Below, piece by piece: positions 24,301-35,117 of a DNA stretch of 64,000 bases. The translations under genes and the position numbers were made by a program. The stretch is taken from NCBI RefSeq assembly GCF_921293095.1, contig NW_025791658.1, positions 7,750,001 through 7,814,000 on the forward strand, read 5' to 3'. This DNA is from Ischnura elegans (Eukaryota > Arthropoda > Insecta > Odonata > Coenagrionidae). A model generated the notes under the pieces. The model was not told the origin of the DNA. It saw only the letters and a program-made list of their open reading frames with translations, and ran no database searches. How positions within the stretch are numbered: the stretch's first letter is position 1; each line of letters opens with the position of its first letter.

Positions 24301-24557
24301 ATAGAATACCTTGAGATACATTATTTGGATGAAGCATTTATAAAAATATATACAATTTCAGTATTTTTGGGTTTTTAAACATTCTGTAATTCCTTTTAAT
24401 TATGCTAATTCCCATATGTGCGTAAAAAGTAGCATCTTCTCGTATCGTCAATTAATGTTTAATTCTAACAAAACTATATAGATAACCTTATGACACATAG
24501 TACTTTAATGGTGCATTTCTAAAAATCCATAAAATTTCAGTATTTTTGGGTTTTTAA
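18346..24557. repeat. 179-bp satellite array, block 1
   Basis: About 35 monomers of roughly 179 bp. The monomer includes TATGCATATTCCCATATGTG, GCATCTTCTCGTATCGTC, TTAATGGTTAATTCTAAC, TTATTTGGATGATGCATT and CAATTTCAGTATTTTTGGG. Monomers here are more divergent than those after 38 kb. Starting within a monomer broken at 5635, the block ends at the TTAA target of piggyBac copy 1. No gene is present. Confidence 0.95.
19876..20000. other. Paralogous empty site of the Helitron-like insertion
   Basis: This monomer matches both flanks of the insertion. Its left half resembles 5563-5635 (shared TTCAGTAAGTTTGGGTATTT and TAATTCCTGTTGTTTATGC). Its right half resembles 18346 onward (GTGGCATCTTCTCG, CATTTAACGG). 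The insertion point corresponds to the A/T step near 19955. No bases are duplicated. Confidence 0.75.
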
Positions 24558-24818
24558 CCCTAGAGTGGTGACTCCCGGTCTCACAGACCGAAGATTATTT
24601 CTCATCGGTGTCTCAAGCGAAGTATATAATGTTGCTGTTTTTGCTTTTCGGTAGCTTCCTATTTCACGCTGCTCTTCCGATACATGACCGAAAAAATCAC
24701 TTCGTCAGAGTAATTTGGTACTTATTGCTACTTTCGTTCTGCGAGACCGCGCGTCACCACTCATGTTCAGAAATTTTACTTTGTTGCCGGAGTGGTGACG
24801 CCCGGTCTCACAGACCGA
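24558..24818. repeat. Subterminal repeats of piggyBac copy 1 left end
   Basis: GAGTGGTGAC occurs at 24563 and 24790 in direct orientation and at 24753 inverted. Each direct copy is followed by the small hairpin CGGTCTCACAGACCG (24576-24590 and 24803-24817). The right end has GTCACCACTC at 27470 and a terminal variant at 27502-27511. These are candidate transposase-binding sites. The open frame across this region starts only at GTG and is not a gene. Confidence 0.7.
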
Positions 24819-24913
24819 AAGTGTAACATTAATGTATCATGAAAATAGATTACAATGATGCCGCTTTCACCATCCCTTGGATTCAAATTTCGTCTTGGAA
24901 GTTACATGAACCC

Positions 24914-24950
24914 TATATAAGGCCAAGGAATACTTTTTCCACGAGTCAGT
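24914..24950 (+). promoter_or_regulatory. Core promoter of piggyBac copy 1
   Basis: TATATAA at 24914-24920 is followed about 32 bp downstream by TCAGT at 24946-24950, an arthropod-type initiator. It precedes a short noncoding exon ending in ACAG/GTACGT at 25034/25035. Equivalent sites lie at 30016-30052 and 35474-35510. Confidence 0.65.
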
Positions 24951-25422
24951 CACTGTGTGCGCGCAGTTGTTAGACATGCTTGTGGATCGACGCCGCTGTC
25001 CAGGAAAAACATCCAAGCACAACGACACCAACAGGTACGTTATAAATTTTGGAGTGCATTCATTGGAAATTGCTTATTAACTTCACGCAAATAATTTATT
25101 TTACAATATACGAGTATATAATTTCTTTTGGTTAGCACGTATCTCTGGTTCATAATAACTGAACGAGATGAATGGCATTATATGTAATAACTTATAGTTT
25201 TATCATTATCTCGACGGGGTATAATCTGCCCATGTACTCTTTTTTGTGAATCTCCTTTTGCAACTCTTGCGAGAGCTCAGACTGCACTTGGTGAGTAACT
25301 TGGTGAGTACGCTACGCAGCTATTTCACCTTTGAATTTTTATACCTTATGCCGTACATTGTTCCATATGTTGCATCCCATTTTCCTCTAAATATGTTTTT
25401 ATTACCGATATTAGTTGGAGTG

Positions 25423-27140
25423 ATGAGTTATGAAAAGGAAAAACAGAGGCTGTCACGGTTGCTGTCCGAAGTAGATAAAGAACCGCAAGAATCCCTGCAT
25501 TTTGATGACGACGATGACGAAGATCCTTTGGAGGTGCAAGAAGAGAGCAGTGACTCGGAACAAGACTGGGACATGGAGGACGGAGATGCAATGAAAGAGG
25601 ATGATATCTTCACCGGGAAAGATGGGACCACCATATGGAGAAAGAAAACACCAAAACAAAGCGTAAGAACGCGTTCAAAAAATATAATTACAAAATTACC
25701 AGGGCCTAGAGGAAAAACGAAAGGAATAACAAGTTCTATAGAATAATGGCGATGTTGTTTTTGACAGTTCAATAATAAATATGATTACCGATTGTACTAA
25801 CAAAGTCATTGATAAGGTTTCTCCTAATTACGGGCGTAGCACGTACGCAAGACCTGCTAATGTTCATGAAATTGAAGCACTAATGGGATGCTGCTGCTTT
25901 ATTGTATCAATAAAAGTAATCACGAAAATGCCGAAGACCTCTTTAGTACCAAAGGCAATTCAATTGAAATATTTCGTCTTGTCATGTCAATTCAGCGTTT
26001 CCGATTTTCTGCTGCGTCATCTAACTTTTGATGACAAAGAAACTAGAGATGAAAGACGTAAAGTTGATAAGCTTGCCCCCGTGCGAGAGGTATTTGATTT
26101 GTTTGTTGAAAACTGCGAAAATAATTTCAGCTTATCTGCCCAGGTTACCATAGACGAGAAGTTGGAGGCATTTTGAGGTCGCTGTGGGTTTCGTCAGTAT
26201 ATACCAAATAATCCCGCCAAATATGGAATAAAAACATTTCCTTCGCAATGCAAAAATGCATTACACGTCCAACTTAGATGTTTACGTTGAAAAACAACCC
26301 GATGGGCCGTATTCAATGGACAATAGAGCATTTGCCGTGGTTGAACGCTTGTGTGAGCCAATTTATAACACTAACCGTAATGTTACCATGGACAACTGGT
26401 TCACTAGCATTGAGCTTCTTGAGAGACTGCTGAATATCTATCAGCTGACTTCAGTGAGCACAATCAGAAAAAATAAACGCGGCTTACCTCCAGAATTCGT
26501 TCAAGAAAAGGGAAGTAAAGTGAAATCATGTCTGTTTAGTTTTAGGAAAAATTGTACATTAGTTTCGCACGTCCCCAGAAAAGGAAAAAATGTTCTCTTG
26601 ATTTCAAGCATTCACGACTTAGACCAAGTGGATGCAATAACTACAAAACCTGATATCATTTTCACCTATTACAGCACAAAAGGTGGAGTAGATGTCGTGG
26701 ATAGGTTGTGTGCTAACTACAATTGCGCTAGACCAACAAGGCTTTGGCTAATGGTCGTGTTTTATTCATTATTGAATATATCAACAATAAGGTCTCAAGT
26801 AATATACACTATCAACAACAAGAAAGAAAGCCTTGTACTGCGTAAATTTATTGAAGGAATTGCATTTTCCCTGATTGAAAAACATCTTAGGAATCGTGCA
26901 TCTATGGAAAACTTACCACGAATCGCTCGTTTACGGATAAATGAACTACTGACCATTAAGCCATAAGAATTACCTCCTAATCCTACTGAAGGGCAGATTG
27001 GGCGCTGTAAATATTGTGACAGTAAGAGGAGTCGTAAAACGCGATACTCTTGTAAAATTTGTAACTCATTTCTCTGCCTTGAACACGTAACCTTGCAATG
27101 CGAAAGGTGCTATGCCAAAAATTCAGAAGCCTTCTTTTGA
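25423..27140 (+). pseudogene. Broken piggyBac transposase, copy 1
   Basis: Remnant of a DDD transposase (PGBD type). It starts at ATG 25423 with an acidic N-terminal region (DDDDDEDP), and ends with a cysteine-rich domain (27011-27140, CKYC, CKIC and CERC motifs), typical of piggyBac C termini. The three catalytic aspartates are still readable in TIDEKL (26153), MDNWFTS (26391) and GGVDVVD (26691). Reading is broken by stops at 25744-25746 and 25762-25764, a frame change before 25781, a stop at 26174-26176, a frame change near 26245 and a stop at 26964-26966. No functional product is expected. An upstream extension from GTG 25246 is not supported, because a splice acceptor at about 25414 lies before the ATG. 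Confidence 0.93.
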
Positions 27141-27511
27141 CATTGACATTCCTGAAAAATTCCTGATTATATATGATTGAATATGTTTTTAATGTATGGC
27201 ATGTAATTTAAATTAAATCTACTGTTAATTATCAATACCGTGTATCGTATTTTTTTGGTACTAATGAAAAGATGACGATGTATAAATATTTATTCCTGTT
27301 CTTCAACATTTAAATGAATAAAAGTTGAAAAATTGTGTATGTAATGAAAATGTGAAATAAATATTTATAATTAACAATAAAATTTCGTATTATGAAGATA
27401 ATTCAAAGTAATTCAACTCAATTAAACTTCCAAACAGCATACGAGACCACATCGGTCCAGGAGACCGACGTCACCACTCGAAAACCAAAAATTCACGTCA
27501 CCGCTCTAGGG

Positions 27512-29659
27512 TTAAACATTCTGCTATTTCTTTTGTTTATGCATAATCCCATATGTGCGTAAAAAGTAGCATCTTCTCGTATCGTCAATTAATGGTTAAT
27601 TCTAACAAAACTATATTGAATACCTTAAGACACAAATTATTTGAATGATGCATTTCTAAAATGCCATATAATTCCAGTATTTTTGGGTTTTTATACATTA
27701 ATTAATTCCTTTTGTTTATGCATATTCCCATATGTACGTAAAAGTAGCATCTTCTCGTATCGTCAATTAATGGTTAATACTAACAAAACTATATAGATAA
27801 CCTTAAGACACATATTATTTGGATGATTCATTTATAAAAATCCATACAATTTCAGTATTATTGTGTTTTTAAACATTTTATAATTTCTGTTGTTTATACA
27901 TATTACCATAGATGCGTAAAAAGTAGCATCTTCTCGTATCGTCATTTATTGGTTAATTCTAAAAAAACTATAAAGAATACTTCAAAACACATATTGTTTG
28001 GATGATGTATTTATAAAAATCCATACAATTTCAGTATTTTTGGGTTTTTAAACATTCTGAAATTCCTTTTGTTTATGCATATTCCCATATAAGCGTAAAA
28101 AGTAGCATCTTCTCGTATCGACAATTAATGGTTAATTCTAACAAAACTATATTGAATACCTTAGGACACAAATTATTTGGATGTAGCATTTTTAAAAATC
28201 CATAAAATTTCTGTATTTTTGGGTTTTTAAACATTCTGTTATTCCTTTTTTTTTTGCATATTCCCATATGTGCGTAAAAAGTAGCATCTTCTCGTATCGT
28301 CAATTAATGGTTAATTCTAACAAAACTATATTGAATACCTTAGGACACAAATTATTCGGATGATGCATTTCTAAAATGCCTTATAATTTCAGTATTTTTG
28401 GGTTTATAAACATTCATCAATTCCTTTTTTTTATGCATATTCCCATATGTACGTAAAAGTAGCATCTTCTCGTATCGTCAATTAATGGTTAATTCAAACA
28501 AAACTATATTGAATACCTTAAGTCACATATTATTTAGATGACGCATTAATAAATATCCATACAAATTTTTTATGTTTGGATTTTTTTTACATTCTGTACT
28601 TCCTTTTGTTTATGCATATTCCTATATGTGCATAAAAAGTAGAATCTTCTCGTATCGTCAATTAATGTTTAATTCTAAGAAAACTATAAAGAATACCTTA
28701 AGACACATATTATTTGGATGATGCATTCATAAAAATCCATAGAATTTCAGTATTTTTGGGTTACTAAACATTCTGTTATTCCTTTTGTTATTGCATATTC
28801 CCATATAAGCGTAAAAAGTAGCATCTTCTCGTATCGTCAATTCATGGTTAATTCTAACAAAACTATATTGAATACCTTAAGACACAAATTATTTGGATGA
28901 TGCATTTCTAAAATGCCTTATAATTTCAGTATTTTTGGGTTTTTAAACATTCTGTAATTCCATTTGTTTATTCATATTCCCATATGTGCGTAAAAAGTAG
29001 CATATTCTCGTATCGTCAATTAATGGTTAATTCTAACAAAACTATATAGAATACCTTAAGACACATATATTTCGGATGATGCATTTACAAAAATCCATAC
29101 AATTTCAGTATTTTTGGGTTTCTAAACATTCTGTAATTCCTTTTTTTATATATATTCCCATATTTGCGTAAAAAGAAGCATCTTCTCGTATCGTCATTTA
29201 ATAGTTAATTTTAACAAAACTATAAAGAATACCTTGAGACACACATCATTTGGATAATGCGTTTATAAAAATCCATACAATTTCAGTATTTCTGGGTTTT
29301 TAAACATTCTGTAGTACTTGTTGTTTATGCATATTCCCATATGTGCGTAAAAAGTAGCATCTTCTCGTATCGTCAATTAATGGTTAATTCTAACAAAACT
29401 ATATAGAATACCTTGAGATACATTATTTGGATGAAGCATTTATAAAAATATATACAATTTCAGTATTTTTGGGTTTTTAAACATTCTGTAATTCCTTTTA
29501 ATTATGCTAATTCCCATATGTGCGTAAAAAGTAGCATCTTCTCGTATCGTCAATTAATGTTTAATTCTAACAAAACTATATAGATAACCTTATGACACAT
29601 AGTACTTTAATGGTGCATTTCTAAAAATCCATAAAATTTCAGTATTTTTGGGTTTTTAA
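27512..29659. repeat. 179-bp satellite array, block 2
   Basis: About 12 monomers between piggyBac copies 1 and 2. The first 0.5 kb matches the right flank of the other copies; the rest repeats the left flank of copy 1. No gene is present. Confidence 0.95.
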
Positions 29660-32613
29660 CCCTAGAGTGGTGACTCCCGGTCTCACAGACCGAAGATTAT
29701 TTCTCATCGGTGTCTCAAGCGAAGTATATAATGTTGCTGTTTTTGCTTTTCGGTAGCTTCCTATTTCACGCTGCTCTTCCGATACATGACCGAAAAAATC
29801 ACTTCGTCAGAGTAATTTGGTACTTATTGCTACTTTCGTTCTGCGAGACCGCGCGTCACCACTCATGTTCAGAAATTTTACTTTGTTGCCGGAGTGGTGA
29901 CGCCCGGTCTCACAGACCGAAAGTGTAACATTAATGTATCATGAAAATAGATTACAATGATGCCGCTTTCACCATCCCTTGGATTCAAATTTCGTCTCGG
30001 AAGTTACATGAACCCTATATAAGGCCAAGGAATACTTTTTCCACGAGTCAGTCACTGTGTGCGCGCAGTTGTTAGACATGCTTGTGGATCGACGCCGCTG
30101 TCCAGGAAAAACATCCAAGCACAACGACACCAACAGGTACGTTATAAATGTTGGAGTGCATTCATTGGAAATTGCTTATTAACTTCACGCAAATAATTTA
30201 TTTTACAATATACGAGTATATAATTTCTTTTGGTTAGCACGTATCTCTGGTTCATAATAACTGAACGAGATGAATGGCATTATATGTAATAACTTATAGT
30301 TTTATCATTATCTCGACGGGGTATAATCTGCCCATGTACTCTTTTTTGTGAATCTCCTTTTGCAACTCTTGCGAGAGCTCAGACTGCACTTGGTGAGTAA
30401 CTTGGTGAGTACGCTACGCAGCTATTTCACCTTTGAATTTTTATACCTTATGCCGTACATTGTTCCATATGTTGCATCCCATTTTCCTCTAAATATGTTT
30501 TTATTACCGATATTAGTTGGAGTGATGAGTTATGAAAAGGAAAAACAGAGGCTGTCACGGTTGCTGTCCGAAGTAGATAAAGAACCGCAAGAATCCCTGC
30601 ATTTTGATGACGACGATGACGAAGATCCTTTGGAGGTGCAAGAAGAGAGCAGTGACTCGGAACAAGACTGGGACATGGAGGACGGAGATGCAATGAAAGA
30701 GGATGATATCTTCACCGGGAAAGATGGGACCACCATATGGAGAAAGAAAACACCAAAACAAAGCGTAAGAACGCGTTCAAAAAATATAATTACAAAATTA
30801 CCAGGGCCTAGAGGAAAAACGAAAGGAATAACAAGTTCTATAGAATAATGGCGATGTTGTTTTTGACAGTTCAATAATAAATATGATTACCGATTGTACT
30901 AACAAAGTCATTGATAAGGTTTCTCCTAATTACGGGCGTAGCACGTACGCAAGACCTGCTAATGTTCATGAAATTGAAGCACTAATGGGATGCTGCTGCT
31001 TTATTGTATCAATAAAAGTAATCACGAAAATGCCGAAGACCTCTTTAGTACCAAAGGCAATTCAATTGAAATATTTCGTCTTGTCATGTCAATTCAGCGT
31101 TTCCGATTTTCTGCTGCGTCATCTAACTTTTGATGACAAAGAAACTAGAGATGAAAGACGTAAAGTTGATAAGCTTGCCCCCGTGCGAGAGGTATTTGAT
31201 TTGTTTGTTGAAAACTGCGAAAATAATTTCAGCTTATCTGCCCAGGTTACCATAGACGAGAAGTTGGAGGCATTTTGAGGTCGCTGTGGGTTTCGTCAGT
31301 ATATACCAAATAATCCCGCCAAATATGGAATAAAAACATTTCCTTCGCAATGCAAAAATGCATTACACGTCCAACTTAGATGTTTACGTTGAAAAACAAC
31401 CCGATGGGCCGTATTCAATGGACAATAGAGCATTTGCCGTGGTTGAACGCTTGTGTGAGCCAATTTATAACACTAACCGTAATGTTACCATGGACAACTG
31501 GTTCACTAGCATTGAGCTTCTTGAGAGACTGCTGAATATCTATCAGCTGACTTCAGTGAGCACAATCAGAAAAAATAAACGCGGCTTACCTCCAGAATTC
31601 GTTCAAGAAAAGGGAAGTAAAGTGAAATCATGTCTGTTTAGTTTTAGGAAAAATTGTACATTAGTTTCGCACGTCCCCAGAAAAGGAAAAAATGTTCTCT
31701 TGATTTCAAGCATTCACGACTTAGACCAAGTGGATGCAATAACTACAAAACCTGATATCATTTTCACCTATTACAGCACAAAAGGTGGAGTAGATGTCGT
31801 GGATAGGTTGTGTGCTAACTACAATTGCGCTAGACCAACAAGGCTTTGGCTAATGGTCGTGTTTTATTCATTATTGAATATATCAACAATAAGGTCTCAA
31901 GTAATATACACTATCAACAACAAGAAAGAAAGCCTTGTACTGCGTAAATTTATTGAAGGAATTGCATTTTCCCTGATTGAAAAACATCTTAGGAATCGTG
32001 CATCTATGGAAAACTTACCACGAATCGCTCGTTTACGGATAAATGAACTACTGACCATTAAGCCATAAGAATTACCTCCTAATCCTACTGAAGGGCAGAT
32101 TGGGCGCTGTAAATATTGTGACAGTAAGAGGAGTCGTAAAACGCGATACTCTTGTAAAATTTGTAACTCATTTCTCTGCCTTGAACACGTAACCTTGCAA
32201 TGCGAAAGGTGCTATGCCAAAAATTCAGAAGCCTTCTTTTGACATTGACATTCCTGAAAAATTCCTGATTATATATGATTGAATATGTTTTTAATGTATG
32301 GCATGTAATTTAAATTAAATCTACTGTTAATTATCAATACCGTGTATCGTATTTTTTTGGTACTAATGAAAAGATGACGATGTATAAATATTTATTCCTG
32401 TTCTTCAACATTTAAATGAATAAAAGTTGAAAAATTGTGTATGTAATGAAAATGTGAAATAAATATTTATAATTAACAATAAAATTTCGTATTATGAAGA
32501 TAATTCAAAGTAATTCAACTCAATTAAACTTCCAAACAGCATACGAGACCACATCGGTCCAGGAGACCGACGTCACCACTCGAAAACCAAAAATTCACGT
32601 CACCGCTCTAGGG
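29660..32613 (+). mobile_element. piggyBac-family transposon, copy 2 (dead)
   Basis: Same 2954-bp element as copy 1, with TTAA at 29656-29659 and 32614-32617 and identical termini. It differs from copy 1 at only a few bases, for example CGTCTCGG versus CGTCTTGG near 29996 and AATGTTGG versus AATTTTGG near 30150. Its satellite flanks equal those of copy 1. Confidence 0.95.
30525..32242 (+). pseudogene. Broken piggyBac transposase, copy 2
   Basis: Same remnant as in copy 1, with the same stops and frame changes at equivalent places (stops at 30846-30848, 31276-31278 and 32066-32068). Catalytic aspartate codons lie at 31255, 31493 and 31793. The shared lesions show that it was copied after inactivation. 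Confidence 0.93.
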
Positions 32614-35117
32614 TTAAACATTCTGCTATTTCTTTTGTTTATGCATAATCCCATATGTGCGTAAAAAGTAGCATCTTCTCGTATCGTCAATTAATGGTTA
32701 ATTCTAACAAAACTATATTGAATACCTTAAGACACAAATTATTTGAATGATGCATTTCTAAAATGCCATATAATTTCAGTATTTTTGGGTTTTTATACAT
32801 TAATTAATTCCTTTTGTTTATGCATATTCCCATATGTACGTAAAAGTAGCATCTTCTCGTATCGTCAATTAATGGTTAATACTAACAAAACTATATAGAT
32901 AACCTTAAGACACATATTATTTGGATGATTCATTTATAAAAATCCATACAATTTCAGTATTATTGTGTTTTTAAACATTTTATAATTTCTGTTGTTTATA
33001 CATATTACCATAGATGCGTAAAAAGTAGCATCTTCTCGTATCGTCATTTATTGGTTAATTCTAAAAAAACTATAAAGAATACTTTAAGACACATATTATT
33101 TGGATGATGCATTTATAAAAATCCATACAATTTCAGGATTTTTGGGTTTTTAAATATTCTGTAATTCCTTTTAATTATCCAAATTCCCACATGTGCGTAA
33201 AAAGTAGCATCTTCTCGCATCGTCAATTAATGGTTAATTCTAAGAAAACTCTACAGAATACCTTAAGACACATATTATTTGGATGATGCATTCATAAAAA
33301 TCCATATTTTTTCACTATTTTTGGGTTATTAAACATTCTGTTATTCCTTTTGTTTACGCATATTCCCATATAAGCATAAAAAGTAGCATCTTCTCGTATC
33401 GTCAATTAATGGTTAATTCTAACAAAACTATATTGAATACCTTAAGACACAAATTATTTGGATAATGCATTTCTAAAATGCCTTATAATTTCAGTATTTT
33501 TGGGTTATTAAACATTCTGTAATTCCTTTTGTTTATGCATATTCCCATATGTGCGTAAAAAGAAGCATCTTCTCGTATCGTCAGTTCATGTTTAATTCTA
33601 ACAAAACTATATAGATAACCTTATGACTCATAGTACTTTAATGGTGCATTTCTAAAAATCCATAAAATTTCAGTATTTTTGGGTTTTTAAACATTCTGCT
33701 ATTTCTTTTGTTTATGCATATTCCCATATGTGCGTAAAAAGTAGCATCTTCTCGTATCGTCAATTAATGGTTAATTCTAACAAAACTATATAGAATACCT
33801 TGAGACACAGTATTTGGATGATGCATTTAAAAAATATATACAATTTCAGTATTTTTGGGTTTTTAAACATTCTATATTTCCTTTTGTTTGTGCATATTCT
33901 TATATGTGCGTTAGAAGTAGCATCTTCTTTGTATCGTCGATTAATGGTTAATTCTAACAAAACTATATAGAATACCTTAAGACACATACTATTTGGATGA
34001 TGCATTTATAAAAATCCCTACAATATCATTCTTTTTGGGTTTTTAAACATTCTGTAATTTCTTTTGTTTATGCAAATTCCCATACGTGCGTAAAAAGTTG
34101 CATCTTCTCGTATCGTCAATTAATGGTTAATTCTAACAAAACAATATAGAATACCATAAGACACATATTATTTGGATGATGAATTTATAAAAATCCATAC
34201 AATTTCAGTATTTTTGGGTTTTTAAACATTCTGTAATTCCTTTTGTTTATGCATATTCCCATATGTGCGTAAAAAAAGCATCTTCTCGTATCGTCAATTA
34301 ATGGTAAATTTTAACAAAACTATATAGAATACCCAAAGACACATATTATTTGGATGATGCATTTAAAAAAATCCATACAATTTCAGTATTTTAGGGATTT
34401 TATACATTCTGTTTTCTTTTACTTTACGCATATTCCCATATGTGCGTAAAAAGTAGCATCTTCTCGTACTGTAAATTAATGGTTAATTCTAACAAAACTA
34501 TATAGAATTCCTTAAGACACACATTATTTGGAAGATGCATTTATAAAAATCCATACAATTTCAGTATTTTTGGGTTTTTAAACATTCTGTAATTCCTTTT
34601 GTTTATGCATATTCCCATATGTGTGTAAAAAGTAGCATCTTCTCGGATCGTCAATTATTGGTTAATTCCAACAAAACTATATAGAATACCTTAAGACACA
34701 TATTATTTGGATGATTCATTTATAAATATCCATACAATTTCAGTATTTTTGGGTTTTTAAACATTCTGAAATTCCTTTTGTTTATTCATATTCCCATAGG
34801 TGCGTAAAAAGTAGCATCTTCTCGTATCGTCAATTATTGGTTAATTCTAATAAAACTATATAGAATACCTTAAGACACATACTATTTGGATGATGCATTT
34901 ATAAAATCCCTACAATATCATTCTTTTTGGGTTTTTAAACATTCTTTTATTTCTTTTGTTTATGCATATTCCCATATGTGCGTAAAAAGTCGCATCTTCT
35001 CGTATCGTCAATTAATGTTTAATTCTAACAAAACTATATAGATAACCTTATGACACATAGTACTTTAATGGTGCATTTCTAAAAATCCATAAAATTTCAG
35101 TATTTTTGGGTTTTTAA
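32614..35117. repeat. 179-bp satellite array, block 3
   Basis: About 14 monomers between piggyBac copies 2 and 3. Near 33586-33730 it contains an uninterrupted version of the piggyBac target monomer. Its first 0.86 kb is repeated after copy 3 (38072-38930). No gene is present. Confidence 0.95.
33586..33730. other. Paralogous empty site of piggyBac
   Basis: The left part matches the sequence just before all three copies (AGTACTTTAATGGTGCATTT, CCATAAAATTTCAG). The right part matches the sequence just after them (ACATTCTGCTATTTCTTTTG). They are joined through one TTAA near 33689 with nothing inserted. A partial second example lies near 38935-38985. Confidence 0.85.

Larger units (their letters stand above)
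24558..27511 (+). mobile_element. piggyBac-family transposon, copy 1 (dead)
   Basis: A 2954-bp element flanked by TTAA on both sides (24554-24557 and 27512-27515). Its ends are inverted: CCCTAGAGTGGTGAC on the left and, complementing the right end, CCCTAGAGCGGTGAC. TTAA targets and CCC-starting termini are typical of piggyBac. Inside are a promoter, a probable 5'-UTR intron (donor at 25035, acceptor ending at 25414) and a disrupted transposase gene. An AATAAA-rich 3' region (about 27345-27385) follows the gene. Confidence 0.95.
22955..27980. repeat. 5.03-kb segmental duplication, copy 1
   Basis: Satellite plus piggyBac copy 1. It is repeated almost base for base at about 28057-33082, an offset of 5102 bp. 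Only scattered substitutions are seen, for example TTGTTTATGCAT versus TTGTTTATTCAT near 23868/28970. Confidence 0.88.
28057..33082. repeat. 5.03-kb segmental duplication, copy 2
   Basis: Second copy of the satellite-piggyBac-satellite block. The junction with the first copy falls in a satellite monomer near 28000-28057, consistent with unequal exchange between monomers. Confidence 0.88.

Noticed and set aside
24608-24826. 72-residue frame at the left end of each piggyBac copy
   Set aside because: It begins at GTG and covers the subterminal repeats upstream of the promoter. It is identical in the other copies only because the copies are recent duplicates.
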